Notes: generated by a model from the letters alone, not told the origin. Positions 23,778 through 32,412 are shown, counted from the stretch's first letter. The stretch is DNA of 53,716 bases from an uncultured Bacteroidales bacterium (GCA_905234455.1 CAJOIH010000015.1:1-53716), one strand, 5' to 3'. Numbers and translations: made by a program.

Positions 23778-26297
23778 ATGAAGAAATTATCTTTACTCAT
23801 TGCGATGATTGCCTTTGCATGCGGCAATATTTTCGCTCAGTCCTTGTACTTCGATTTCGAAGGACAGACTGCTGGTAACAAGATTGCTCAGACCCTTGGT
23901 GAACCTTGGACTACTTGGAGCAACGCTCCCGGTGGCGCTGAAGACGGTGTCTTCGACATGGCCGACGGCTCCATGGCTGCTCACTTCACCTATGGCAACG
24001 ACCAGGTTTTGAGACTTGGTGGTATCGAAAGCGGTGTGTTCGATCTCGTGTTCGACGCTTTCGTCCCGAATGGCAAGAACGGTTACTTCAACGTGCTGCA
24101 CCACTTCGCTGGCAGCGGCTCCACTTGGGCTGCCCAGTTCTTTCTCTGCGCTTCGAACGATGGCCAGAACACCACTCCTGGCGTTGGCCACGGCACCGTT
24201 CACGCTGGTAGCACCGGCACCGCCGACATCCCCTGCGTTTGGGATGAATGGATGCAATACAGAGTGCACATCGACATGGACCAAGACCTGGCTACCCTTT
24301 ACTGGAATGTCGCCGGTGATGAGGAACAGGAAATCTGCTCCTGGCAGTGGAGCCTCGACAGCTTCGGTGAGAACACCGTGGGTCGTACCCTCGACGCCAT
24401 GGACTTCTATCCTCCGGAGAATGCCGCCACTTCAGAATTCTACATCGACAACATCGGTATCATCAGCGGTGCTGACGACCAGGTGCTGATCGACGACGAC
24501 TTTGAGGCCTATCCTCTGGGCGGCAAGATCGCTGAGAGCGCCATCGCCATTGGCAACGACTGGTGGACCACTTGGACCAACCAACCTGGTGGCAACGAAG
24601 ACGGCGTCATCGCCGAGGCTGGCAACACCCAGTGCGGCTACATCTCCGGCAGCAATGACAACGTCCTCCTCCTTGGTGGCCAAGAATCTGGTACCTACGA
24701 CCTCGAATTCGCCATCTACTGCGACGAAGGCAAGTATGGTTACTTCAACATCCTTCACGAGTTCAATGGTAGCGGCTCAACTTGGGCCATGCAGGCTTAC
24801 TTGAATGCCACCAACGATGGCAGCACCGCTTCCACAACTTATTCCGTTGGCCATGGTACCGTCCACGCTGGTGCCAACAGCAATGGTGACATCCCCGCCG
24901 TGGTGAACGAGTGGATGTACTTCCGCATCCATGTGGATCTCGACGCCGACGAAGCTGAACTCTTCTATCGTTCCGAAACCACTCAACCTGAAGAAATCTC
25001 TATCGTTGCTTGGCAGTGGAGCTTGGATAGCTTCGGCAACAACGTCGTTGGCCGTAAGATGGATGCCATGGACTTCTATGCTCCTAACGCCACCCTGGGC
25101 TGCTACTACCTCGACAACTTCAGATACACCAGAATCGGTCAGGAAACCCACGCCACCCTCGACTTCGACACCAGCGACATCTATGTTGAACTTGGTGAAG
25201 ACGACGCCACTTCCGTTGAGATTGAAATCAGCAACGAGAACGGCACCTCCATCGGCGACTGGACTGGTTGGATCGACTTCGGTACCACCACCGTCACCAC
25301 TGGCAACAACCAACTCAACTATGACCTTGATCCCGACATGACCACTGGCGCCAACATCGCTTTGGTGGGCCTGAGCATTGATGCTGCCGAACTCGTTGAG
25401 GTTGGTGCCATGTTCCCGGGCAACGCCTACGCCGCTGCTGCCATGGGTGCCAAGATCGTGAGCGCTCAGTACACCTTCTTCGAAGGCACCGATAGCGGTA
25501 TCGGCCTCGAGCCCAACACCCCTGTCACCTTCCGTATCTACGGTCAGGGCATGTATGGCCAACCTGGTGAAGTCCTCGCCGAAAAGGTTGTTCCTTACAA
25601 CCAAATCATTGCTAACGACTGGACCATCGCTACCTTCGATACTCCTGTCGACCTCACCGGTTTCAATGTGTGGGTTACTTGCGAATTCACCCAAGCCGTG
25701 AGCGGCTATCCGATGAACTTCGACGAAGGCGCCAACTCTGGCTATGGTGACTACTATCGTACCAACGGCGGCGGCGCATTCAACAGATGCGCTGAGACCT
25801 TCTCAACCGACTACGGCAACTTCCACATCCGTATCAACACCGTGGGTGCTCCCGTCGAATCCACCTGGGCTACCCTGAGCAAACCCGAAGGTACCATCGC
25901 CATTGGCGATACCGACGAGGTGCTGGTGAACTTCAACTCCATCGGCATGGCCGACCAGACCCGTAAGGAAGCTGAAGTGATCTTCAAGACCAACGATCCC
26001 GATAACGAAGAGTATCGTGTGCCGATCACCCTGTTTGTCGACTACCTCTCTGTTGCCGAGAACAGCAACGAGGCCTACGAGATCTATCCTAACCCTGCCA
26101 CTACCATGGTGACCCTGAAGGGTGAAAACCTCAGCCATGTCGCCATCTACAACGTGGCCGGTCAGCTGGTCCGCGTGGTGAAGCTGAACAACGTGGTCAA
26201 CAATATCGACATGAACGTCGAGGCTGGTGTCTACTTCTTCAGCATTTACGACAACAACGGCGGCAACAACGTCCAGCGTGTCGTCATCGCCAAATAA
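23778..26297 (+). CDS. Large T9SS cargo protein with duplicated domain
   Basis: 839 residues with signal peptide MKKLSLLIAMIAFACGNIFA. Residues about 22-235 and 238-450 are two copies of one domain: each has FDFEG or DDFEAY at its start, then PGG.EDGV, a GYFN.LH motif, GSGSTWA, VGHGTVHAG and AWQWSLDSFG. The pattern resembles a concanavalin-like carbohydrate-binding or lectin fold, but this is not certain. The middle carries Ig-like strands. The last 75 residues (YEIYPNPATTMVTLKG...GVYFFSIY) are a T9SS type A sorting domain, directing it through the outer membrane. Codon use is highly biased, suggesting strong expression. Confidence 0.82.
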   Translation: MKKLSLLIAMIAFACGNIFAQSLYFDFEGQTAGNKIAQTLGEPWTTWSNAPGGAEDGVFDMADGSMAAHFTYGNDQVLRLGGIESGVFDLVFDAFVPNGKNGYFNVLHHFAGSGSTWAAQFFLCASNDGQNTTPGVGHGTVHAGSTGTADIPCVWDEWMQYRVHIDMDQDLATLYWNVAGDEEQEICSWQWSLDSFGENTVGRTLDAMDFYPPENAATSEFYIDNIGIISGADDQVLIDDDFEAYPLGGKIAESAIAIGNDWWTTWTNQPGGNEDGVIAEAGNTQCGYISGSNDNVLLLGGQESGTYDLEFAIYCDEGKYGYFNILHEFNGSGSTWAMQAYLNATNDGSTASTTYSVGHGTVHAGANSNGDIPAVVNEWMYFRIHVDLDADEAELFYRSETTQPEEISIVAWQWSLDSFGNNVVGRKMDAMDFYAPNATLGCYYLDNFRYTRIGQETHATLDFDTSDIYVELGEDDATSVEIEISNENGTSIGDWTGWIDFGTTTVTTGNNQLNYDLDPDMTTGANIALVGLSIDAAELVEVGAMFPGNAYAAAAMGAKIVSAQYTFFEGTDSGIGLEPNTPVTFRIYGQGMYGQPGEVLAEKVVPYNQIIANDWTIATFDTPVDLTGFNVWVTCEFTQAVSGYPMNFDEGANSGYGDYYRTNGGGAFNRCAETFSTDYGNFHIRINTVGAPVESTWATLSKPEGTIAIGDTDEVLVNFNSIGMADQTRKEAEVIFKTNDPDNEEYRVPITLFVDYLSVAENSNEAYEIYPNPATTMVTLKGENLSHVAIYNVAGQLVRVVKLNNVVNNIDMNVEAGVYFFSIYDNNGGNNVQRVVIAK

Positions 26298-26316
26298 TCT
26301 TTAAGTAAAGATTTTG

Positions 26317-26348
26317 AAAAAGCCGTCCAGTTTTGGGCGGCTTTTTTT
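26317..26348 (+). terminator. Intrinsic terminator after the T9SS cargo gene
   Basis: AGCCGTCC-AGTTTT-GGGCGGCT with one G-U pair, followed by TTTTTTT. It runs straight into the cdsA -7 box. Confidence 0.8.
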
Positions 26349-26355
26349 ATTTTTG
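26348..26355 (+). promoter_or_regulatory. -7 box TATTTTTG of cdsA
   Basis: TATTTTTG then CAGC and ATG at 26360. The start codon is where transcription should begin, so the mRNA may be leaderless. The box shares T residues with the terminator. Confidence 0.6.
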
Positions 26356-26359
26356 CAGC

Positions 26360-27151
26360 ATGAAAGAGCTGTTGGTTAGAACCCTATCTGGCGCAGTGCT
26401 GGTGGCCGTCATCGTCGCCTGCATCTTCATCTCCCCATGGTCTTGCTGGGCACTGGCCTTGTTCATCGTCGCCATAGGCACCTTCGAGTTGAGCCGTCTG
26501 ATGCACCTCAAGAGCCGGTGGCAGGTGCTCTGCGGCGAGTTGCTGGCCATGGGCGCTTTTGCAGCCGCTTCGCTGGGAATGCTGGGCAACGGGCCGGTCT
26601 TCAGTTGGTTGCTGCTGTTGCCCATGCTGCCTTTCCTGCTCGCCTTGTTCTCCCGGACCGACGACTTCAAGAGCATCGCTGCCTATGACTTCGGTTCCGT
26701 CGCCCTGCTGAGTTTGCCCTGCTATTTCATGGTGTGGCTGCGCGAGATCCATTCCCCTAAGATGCTGTTGCTGGTATTCATCTTGCTGTGGGCCAACGAT
26801 ACCTTCGCCTACCTCACTGGTCGCCTGCTTGGCAAACACAAGCTCTGCGTGAGGATATCGCCCGGCAAGACCATCGAAGGCAGCATCGGAGGACTGGTGT
26901 TCACCTTGCTGGGAATCGTGGTGTATAGCCATTTTGCCGACTGGCTACCTATGAAAGTTGCCATCGGCATGGGACTGATCGCCGTAGTGTTTGGCACCTT
27001 GGGCGACCTCTGCGAGTCGATGCTGAAACGCCAAGCCGGAGTGAAGGACTCGGGCCGGTTGATCCCCGGCCACGGTGGCATCCTTGACCGCTTCGACTCG
27101 GTGCTGTTCAGCATGCCGTTTATCTGTGTTTATTTAATGATGCTTTCATGA
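26360..27151 (+). CDS. cdsA: Phosphatidate cytidylyltransferase
   Basis: 263 residues with about seven membrane helices. The C-terminal signature SMLKRQAGVKDSGRLIPGHG followed by GILDRFDS is the CdsA family pattern. It makes CDP-diacylglycerol from CTP and phosphatidic acid at the inner membrane. The start at 26360 is the first ATG after the promoter; an upstream in-frame ATG at 26333 lies in the terminator. Overlaps psd by four bases (ATGA), so the two lipid enzymes are coupled. Confidence 0.94.
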   Translation: MKELLVRTLSGAVLVAVIVACIFISPWSCWALALFIVAIGTFELSRLMHLKSRWQVLCGELLAMGAFAAASLGMLGNGPVFSWLLLLPMLPFLLALFSRTDDFKSIAAYDFGSVALLSLPCYFMVWLREIHSPKMLLLVFILLWANDTFAYLTGRLLGKHKLCVRISPGKTIEGSIGGLVFTLLGIVVYSHFADWLPMKVAIGMGLIAVVFGTLGDLCESMLKRQAGVKDSGRLIPGHGGILDRFDSVLFSMPFICVYLMMLS

Positions 27152-27828
27152 AACAGATCCATAAAAGAATACACGAAGAAGGAACGCGTGCAATCATTGT
27201 AGCGCTCTTGATTGCTGCGGTGGTAATAGTTGGCATGAACTTGTTGTGGCCTGTGCAAACGTTTTGGCATGTGCTGGTTTATGTGTATTTCGCCGTCGTC
27301 CTCGTTCTGGTGGTGCGGTTCTTCCGTGTGCCCATCCACCGTAAGACCACCATCCTCGAAAATGCAGTGGTGTCGCCGGCAGACGGCATCGTTTCGGCCG
27401 ATGAGGTGGTGATGGAAGACGAGTATTTCCACGAGCAACGCCGCAAGATTTCCATCTTCATGTCGATCTACAACGTGCATATCAACTTCTTCCCGTTCGA
27501 TGGGATGGTCACCTATTACAAGTACCATCCGGGCAAGTATCTGGTGGCCTTCAAGCCCAAGTCTTCGGTCGATAATGAGCACAACAGCCTGGTGGTCCAG
27601 GACCCTCAGGGACGCGAGGTGCTGGTGCGACAAATCGCCGGTTTTGTGGCCCGACGCATTGTGTGCGACCTGGAACCTGGCGATGCCTCCGTGGTAGGTG
27701 AGGAGTTTGGCATGATCCGGTTCGGCTCCCGGGTGGATGTGTTTCTGCCCCTGGATGCAGAGGTGAGCGTCCACATGCACCAAATTGTACGTGCCAAATC
27801 GTCGGTGCTGGCTGTCCTGAAGAGTTAA
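27148..27828 (+). CDS. psd: Phosphatidylserine decarboxylase proenzyme
   Basis: 226 residues, the short PSD-A form. Two hydrophobic helices near residues 14-55, then VSPADGIV, NVHINFFP and the maturation site RFGSRVDVF, where cleavage before Ser would create the pyruvoyl group. Converts phosphatidylserine to phosphatidylethanolamine in the membrane. Its ATG overlaps the cdsA stop, making a lipid synthesis operon. Convergent with the HAD gene, 4 bases apart and with no visible terminator. Confidence 0.93.
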   Translation: MKQIHKRIHEEGTRAIIVALLIAAVVIVGMNLLWPVQTFWHVLVYVYFAVVLVLVVRFFRVPIHRKTTILENAVVSPADGIVSADEVVMEDEYFHEQRRKISIFMSIYNVHINFFPFDGMVTYYKYHPGKYLVAFKPKSSVDNEHNSLVVQDPQGREVLVRQIAGFVARRIVCDLEPGDASVVGEEFGMIRFGSRVDVFLPLDAEVSVHMHQIVRAKSSVLAVLKS

Positions 27829-27832
27829 GGGT

Positions 27833-28528
27833 TTAGAGGATCGAGGTGATTTCCTGCAGCGTTTTTACTTCGTAGGTGCATTCACCTTCGGTGGGCTGGC
27901 CACTGGGGTTGAAGAAGATTTGGTCGATACCGGCTGCACGGGCACCGTCAATGTCGACGGCCATTTCGTCGCCAATCATCAGACTCTCTTCTGGGGTGGC
28001 TCCCGCTTTTCTTAAGGCATAATGGAAAATCTCAGGATTGGGCTTCTTCACACCGACTTCCTCCGAAACGGTGAGGGTCTCGAAAAAAGGTTCCATGCCC
28101 GAGCCGCTCAACTTGGTGTGTTGTACTTCTTCGAAGCCATTGGTGATGAGGTGGAGATGGTATTTGGGCTTGAGATACTCAAGAAGTTCCATGGTGCCAG
28201 GGACTAATCTCACAATACGTGGTGACCAGTATACATAATCCTCGCTCAGATGGTCGGCCAATGCCACATCATGAATGCCATAGTGTTCCAAGGGTTTCAG
28301 AAAACGGGTGCGGTTCAAGTCATCCTTGGTGATCTGGTCGGCGCGATACAACTCCCAAAGCTTCTCGTTCAAGGGATGGTAAACCATATGGAACTCATGG
28401 GCGTTGGGGATGCCGAGATCTTTGAGGTGATATTGGTCGTAAATACGCTCAAAGGCCACTTCGGCTGCAGCGTCGAAGTCCCAAAGGGTGCGGTCGAGGT
28501 CGAAGAAGATATGGCGGTAGTGTTTCAT
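27833..28528 (-). CDS. HAD-family nucleotidase, YjjG type
   Basis: 231 residues from the ATG at 28528, which overlaps the stop of the methyltransferase gene (ATGA); the longer start at 28552 was rejected for this reason. FFDLDRTLWDFD is HAD motif I (FDLDxTLWD, typical of YjjG), ITNGFEEVQ motif II, K in KKPNPEIF motif III, and MIGDEMAVDIDGA motif IV. YjjG members dephosphorylate pyrimidine nucleotides, including non-canonical ones. Confidence 0.85.
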   Translation of the reverse strand: MKHYRHIFFDLDRTLWDFDAAAEVAFERIYDQYHLKDLGIPNAHEFHMVYHPLNEKLWELYRADQITKDDLNRTRFLKPLEHYGIHDVALADHLSEDYVYWSPRIVRLVPGTMELLEYLKPKYHLHLITNGFEEVQHTKLSGSGMEPFFETLTVSEEVGVKKPNPEIFHYALRKAGATPEESLMIGDEMAVDIDGARAAGIDQIFFNPSGQPTEGECTYEVKTLQEITSIL

Positions 28529-29046
28529 TTGTGGAGCATTTGGCGTTGCCATTCAAACAAGGCTACGGCGGCAGCGTGGCTGACGTTGAGTGAGCGGGTG
28601 GGGCCTGGCACGGGGATGTACACCACAAGGTCGCATTGTTTCAGAAGTTCCTCGCTAAGTCCATCGCGCTCGCTGCCTACGATGAAAGCCACGTCTTCGG
28701 GCAAAGGCGTGTCATAGATGCAGGTGGCGTTGTCGGCCGTCTCGATGGCCACGAGGGTCTTGCCTTCGGGAACAAGGTGGTGAAGGTCGGTCTCCTCGCT
28801 GAAATACCAGCGTATGTTGTCCCGACTCGATGCGGCAGCCCGACGTATTTTGCCCAAGCGGTGCTCTTCTTCACGACCTAGGAAGCACACCTCGGTGGCC
28901 CCGATGTTGTCGGCCAACCGGATCATCGCCCCCAGATTGTCAGGGGTCATCAGGTGGTCGGCGATGAGCATCGGCCGGGGAATGCGCTGGTATAGCTCCT
29001 CCGTGGGAATGCGCTTGAATAGGTCGTTCGATTTAAGGTAACTCAT
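28525..29046 (-). CDS. SpoU/TrmH-family RNA methyltransferase
   Basis: 173 residues. The SPOUT knot motifs are present: PDNLGAMIRLADNIG (motif 1), AFIVGSERDGLSEELL (motif 2) and VPGPTRSLNVSHAAAVALFEW (motif 3). It 2'-O-methylates a tRNA or rRNA ribose with SAM. Lack of an N-terminal L30-like domain points to the TrmH/TrmL side rather than RlmB. Its 5' end overlaps the di-heme gene by 14 bases. Confidence 0.88.
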   Translation of the reverse strand: MSYLKSNDLFKRIPTEELYQRIPRPMLIADHLMTPDNLGAMIRLADNIGATEVCFLGREEEHRLGKIRRAAASSRDNIRWYFSEETDLHHLVPEGKTLVAIETADNATCIYDTPLPEDVAFIVGSERDGLSEELLKQCDLVVYIPVPGPTRSLNVSHAAAVALFEWQRQMLHK

Positions 29047-29989
29047 CGGTCAGGGTGTTTAGGAAAGCCTTCAGCTGTTGCTTCTCTTGTTCGGTAAGGT
29101 GGACGCCGCCTTGCATCACGTGGTGCATCAGGGGGCTGATATGGTCGGAGTATTGTACGCCCTCGGAGTAGAAGTCGATGACCTCGTCGAGGGTAGCGAA
29201 GCGTCCGTCATGCATATAAGGCGCCGTGAGGGCGATGTTGCGCAACGTGGGGGCCTTGAATTCTTCGCTTGCGTTGGTGTCGAGGCCGTTGTTGTATCGT
29301 AAGTTGGTGGTAAACAGCGCATTCGCCCCGCCTCCGTGGCAATGGAAACAGTCGGCGCCGTTCTCGGTAACGAAAAGCTGGTAGCCGATCAGCTCGTCCT
29401 GGGTGAGTTGTTCCTCACCGCGCAGGTAACGGTCGAACTTGCTGTTGGCAAATACCAAACTGCGCACATACTGGGCAATGGCTTTCTCTACGCGTACAAA
29501 GCTGATTTCGTCGGTACCAAAGGCCTTCTTGAAGAGGTCGTGATAAAGCGTGGATTGTAGAAGCCGCCTAACGACGTCCATGGTGTCGGCGTTGATCTCG
29601 GTGGGGTCGGTGTAGGCGGCGTACACCATCTCCTCGAGGGTAGCCACCTGACTCTTCCAACCCAGCCCGGTGGTGTTCCATGCCAGATTGATCAGTGGAA
29701 GTATGGTGTGCTGGGTGCCTAGGTTTTCCAGCGTTCCCGTTGGCCCCATCTCAAAACTGTATTCTTTATGGTGGCACATCGCACAGCTCCGTTCTTCGTT
29801 GAACAGTCGCTCACCCAAGGCAACGCCTTCTTTGGTCATCGGGTTGTCGGCAGGAATGTTGTTCGCCGTGGGGAAATACCTGGGTGTCGGCAATATGTAC
29901 GGCGTGGGCTGCCAGGTGTCCACAGGCTCCGGCTTGCAGGCTGCGAGGGCCAGCAGGGTGAGGATTCCGAACAGGGTGAGGCATCTCAT
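29033..29989 (-). CDS. Di-heme cytochrome c peroxidase / MauG / MbnH-like lipoprotein
   Basis: 318 residues, lipobox ALAACKP. Two heme c motifs, CAMCH (near residue 74) and CFHCH, each with the typical neighbours (LGERLFNEERSCAMCH; GADCFHCHGGGA). The family holds bacterial cytochrome c peroxidases, MauG, and MbnH, which oxidises tryptophan on MbnP. Its ATG overlaps the stop of the MbnP-like gene by four bases, so partners are expected. The partner favours an MbnH-like over a plain peroxidase role; this is inference. Confidence 0.85.
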   Translation of the reverse strand: MRCLTLFGILTLLALAACKPEPVDTWQPTPYILPTPRYFPTANNIPADNPMTKEGVALGERLFNEERSCAMCHHKEYSFEMGPTGTLENLGTQHTILPLINLAWNTTGLGWKSQVATLEEMVYAAYTDPTEINADTMDVVRRLLQSTLYHDLFKKAFGTDEISFVRVEKAIAQYVRSLVFANSKFDRYLRGEEQLTQDELIGYQLFVTENGADCFHCHGGGANALFTTNLRYNNGLDTNASEEFKAPTLRNIALTAPYMHDGRFATLDEVIDFYSEGVQYSDHISPLMHHVMQGGVHLTEQEKQQLKAFLNTLTDELP

Positions 29990-30849
29990 AGGCGTTCCTT
30001 GAGGTTCTCAAGGCTGTTCTTGAAGTTGTCCCAACTCATGAAATGGGGTTTGGGTGCGGCTTTTTGGAATAGCTGAACCGTGGCTTTCAAAGGTGATTTC
30101 ATATCTTCTGGGTTTTTAGCGCTGAATACGTTGTGTCCGTTGGTCCTAAGAGCCTGTTGTGCCTGCTGGTTCTGCATGATGGCCGAGCCATAAGTGTTGA
30201 AATCATAGACGACGGGATCGCGGAACCATTGGTTGATGTTCATGACGAGGCCGAGGGGGTAGTCCTGGCCGTCGTACACGGCAAGATCGATAGGAAGCTC
30301 CACAGTGAAGCTGTTGTCATAAAACTCGGTGTGACCCTCGTTTTGTCCTCTGCCGAGATGGATGGCAAGGGGAGCGAGCAAGCTGTCGGCGGTGAGGTAT
30401 TTGCCGTTGAGTTTCATGTAATGGTAGCCTCCGCCCAGTTCATCAGGCCAGAACATGTTACTTTCTGGCGGGTTGCTGAAACGACCCGATTGGTTGTCGG
30501 CATCGTTCAAGCCGAAGGTGAAGCGCAGGACGCGATAGCAGGATGCCGGTATTTCGGATACTCGCAAGGTCTGGGTTTCGGGGAGGTTGGTGTCGATATA
30601 CCAGGTCTCCGCCAGCATGACATGGTTTCCGCCGCAGTCCTCCAGCTCCAGATTCGTGATGAACCACTGCACTTCGTTGACGAGGTAGGGGTTGCCGGCC
30701 TCGTTGGCATAACGCAGGGCGTCGACAACCAATGGCGTGCCGTCTACCTCGTGCGTCACGGTGAGGGTGAGGCTGCCGGCAGGGTCGGAACAGGCAGTGG
30801 CAGCGAGAGCCAATGCCAACATGAAAGCAATAATGGGCTTTGTCCTCAT
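29986..30849 (-). CDS. MbnP-like lipoprotein
   Basis: 287 residues, lipobox ATACSD. NEVQWFITNLELEDCGG and the following beta-rich segment with WYIDTN, LRFTFGLN, NMFWPDELGGGYHYMKLNG and HLG fit the MbnP domain, first described as a copper-associated protein in methanobactin operons. In that system MbnH converts a Trp of MbnP to kynurenine. Several Trp residues are available here. It is directly coupled to the di-heme gene. No methanobactin precursor or biosynthesis gene is seen nearby. A weak box TATCATTG lies upstream (30870-30877, minus). Confidence 0.75.
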   Translation of the reverse strand: MRTKPIIAFMLALALAATACSDPAGSLTLTVTHEVDGTPLVVDALRYANEAGNPYLVNEVQWFITNLELEDCGGNHVMLAETWYIDTNLPETQTLRVSEIPASCYRVLRFTFGLNDADNQSGRFSNPPESNMFWPDELGGGYHYMKLNGKYLTADSLLAPLAIHLGRGQNEGHTEFYDNSFTVELPIDLAVYDGQDYPLGLVMNINQWFRDPVVYDFNTYGSAIMQNQQAQQALRTNGHNVFSAKNPEDMKSPLKATVQLFQKAAPKPHFMSWDNFKNSLENLKERL

Positions 30850-30899
30850 GGCTTTTTGAAATTCCGCTGCAATGATACAAAATTCTTACCAAATTTGCT

Positions 30900-30907
30900 T
30901 ATTTTTG
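30900..30907 (+). promoter_or_regulatory. -7 box TATTTTTG
   Basis: TATTTTTG followed by CA, 26 bases before the DUF2027-Smr ATG. Confidence 0.55.
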
Positions 30908-30933
30908 CACATGAAACTAAAGTATCGACTATT

Positions 30934-32028
30934 ATGGCAAACTATAAAATTGGCGACCGTGTGAGTTTTCTCAGCAGCACGGGTGGCGGCAAGGTGACCA
31001 AGATCATCGACTCGAGGATGGTCATGGTGGAGATTGAGGACGGCTTCGAGGTGCCGTGCCTGATAAGCGACTTGGTGTACGACTACCGTTCGCAACCCGC
31101 TCGGCAGCAGCAGATCACCGACGTGGTGCAGCAGGAAATCAAGGAAAAGGAACTCTTGCAACAACAACAGGAGGAGGATGCCCGCCATGGCGGACTCCGC
31201 CGTTTCGCCAAGGAAGCGGAGAAAGAAGGCGTCTACCTGGCCTTTGTGCCGCACGAGCAGCAGTGGCTTCTGACGGGCTCCATGGACGTGATGCTGGTGA
31301 ACCATACCCCTTACGAGATGCTGTACACCTTCACCATCAAGGAAACCGAACAGTTTGTCAATGTGGATTACGGCCAGCTGGAGAAATATGAGAAGGTGGT
31401 GGTCGAGACCATCTCGCGCGAGGATCTGGAATACTGGTGCAATGGCATTGTGCAAGGTATCTTCACCAAGGATAGTTCCGACAGTGTGCTGTTGCCGTTG
31501 AACGCTCCTTTTGCTTTGCGCACCAACCGCTTCTTCAAGGAAGGCAGCTATCTGATGTCGGGCATCTTGGGCGAGAAAGCCGTGATGGTGTGCCTCTCGG
31601 AGCTGGTGGCGCTGAAAAGTGGCGAAGCCGACTTGATGAAGATCGCCAAGGAAGGCATAGGCTCGCAGGCACCCAAGAAAGACCTGATCAAGAAGGAGTC
31701 GCCCATCGACAAGCACCGTACCGGCCCGGGCGAGGCCACGGTTGACCTGCATATCGGCGAGTTGGTGGAGAATATTGCCGGACTCTCGAGTCACGACATG
31801 TTCCAGATCCAGATGGACTATTTCCGTAAGATGCTGGAGAGCGCCATCGCCGCCGACTATACCAAGGTGACCTTCATCCACGGCGTGGGCAACGGCGTGC
31901 TGAAAAACGCCATCATCGAAGAATTGAAGAAATATGGAAATACAAAGAGTAAAATGGCATCCATCGCCAAATTTGGTGTTGGGGCTCTTGACGTGGCTAT
32001 TCGTGGCGACGTCGTGCAACCACAATGA
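30934..32028 (+). CDS. DUF2027 protein with C-terminal Smr domain
   Basis: 364 residues from ATG 30934 (MANYKIGDRVSFLSS); the open frame extends far upstream across the MbnP gene on the other strand and that part is not coding. The N-terminus is a KOW/MutS2-like small beta domain, the middle is DUF2027, and the C-terminus is an Smr domain with DLHIGELVE and THIHGVGNGVLKNAI-like TFIHGVGNGVLK. Smr domains bind or cut nucleic acids, for example in MutS2. The last 95 bases overlap the next gene in another frame. Confidence 0.85.
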   Translation: MANYKIGDRVSFLSSTGGGKVTKIIDSRMVMVEIEDGFEVPCLISDLVYDYRSQPARQQQITDVVQQEIKEKELLQQQQEEDARHGGLRRFAKEAEKEGVYLAFVPHEQQWLLTGSMDVMLVNHTPYEMLYTFTIKETEQFVNVDYGQLEKYEKVVVETISREDLEYWCNGIVQGIFTKDSSDSVLLPLNAPFALRTNRFFKEGSYLMSGILGEKAVMVCLSELVALKSGEADLMKIAKEGIGSQAPKKDLIKKESPIDKHRTGPGEATVDLHIGELVENIAGLSSHDMFQIQMDYFRKMLESAIAADYTKVTFIHGVGNGVLKNAIIEELKKYGNTKSKMASIAKFGVGALDVAIRGDVVQPQ

Positions 32029-32341
32029 TGCGCTTATCGGCCGTTGGACGGTTGAAAAGGTCAACGTGGCATTCGACGAAAGCAAGGCTACTCCCGAGAT
32101 GGTGCGTCAATACGGCGAGATGGAAAAGGGCAACATCATCGAGATCGGCAAGGACTCGTTGCTGACTTTCATCTCTGATGGAGATACTTTAAGGGGACGT
32201 TGCTCACTGAAAGGCGAGATCCTCTATTGCGATGGGAGGGTCTTTGGTACGATCCACGATGGCCTATTAACGACAGAGACCTCCACTCCGTTGGGGGTAG
32301 TGAAGGTCTCGTACGTGAACCCGCAGGGAATCGAACCCTGA
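31934..32341 (+). CDS. Small lipoprotein overlapping Smr gene and tRNA-Arg
   Basis: 135 residues from ATG 31934. The signal peptide and lipobox VATSCNHN are encoded entirely within the Smr-domain 3' end in a different frame. The mature part starts LIGRWTVEKVNV, like lipocalin-type small lipoproteins (DUF lipocalin 5 style), and holds GKDSLLTFISDGDTLRG. The last codons and stop (NPQGIEP then TGA 32339-32341) are inside tRNA-Arg on the opposite strand, so the native stop may have been lost. Plausible real gene; C-terminal end uncertain. Confidence 0.65.
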   Translation: MEIQRVKWHPSPNLVLGLLTWLFVATSCNHNDALIGRWTVEKVNVAFDESKATPEMVRQYGEMEKGNIIEIGKDSLLTFISDGDTLRGRCSLKGEILYCDGRVFGTIHDGLLTTETSTPLGVVKVSYVNPQGIEP

Positions 32342-32387
32342 TCGAAGGAACCGGAATCCTTTATTCTATCCATTAAACTACGGGTCC
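32316..32387 (-). tRNA. tRNA-Arg (anticodon CCG)
   Basis: Cloverleaf on the minus strand. The acceptor arm starts GGACCCG and pairs with CGGGTTC (one G-U). The anticodon arm is AAGGA-TTCCGGT-TCCTT with CCG at 34-36. The T arm is CAGGG-TTCGATT-CCCTG. CCA is not encoded. A TATCTTTG box lies upstream at 32405-32412 on the minus strand. Confidence 0.93.
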
Positions 32388-32404
32388 CTGCGCCAAAAGC
32401 GCTG

Positions 32405-32412
32405 CAAAGATA
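32405..32412 (-). promoter_or_regulatory. -7 box TATCTTTG of tRNA-Arg
   Basis: CAAAGATA on the plus strand, 17 bases before the tRNA 5' end. Confidence 0.55.

Noticed and set aside
30886..32085. A 399-codon minus-strand frame
   Set aside because: Antisense to DUF2027-Smr, which has clear domains and a promoter.
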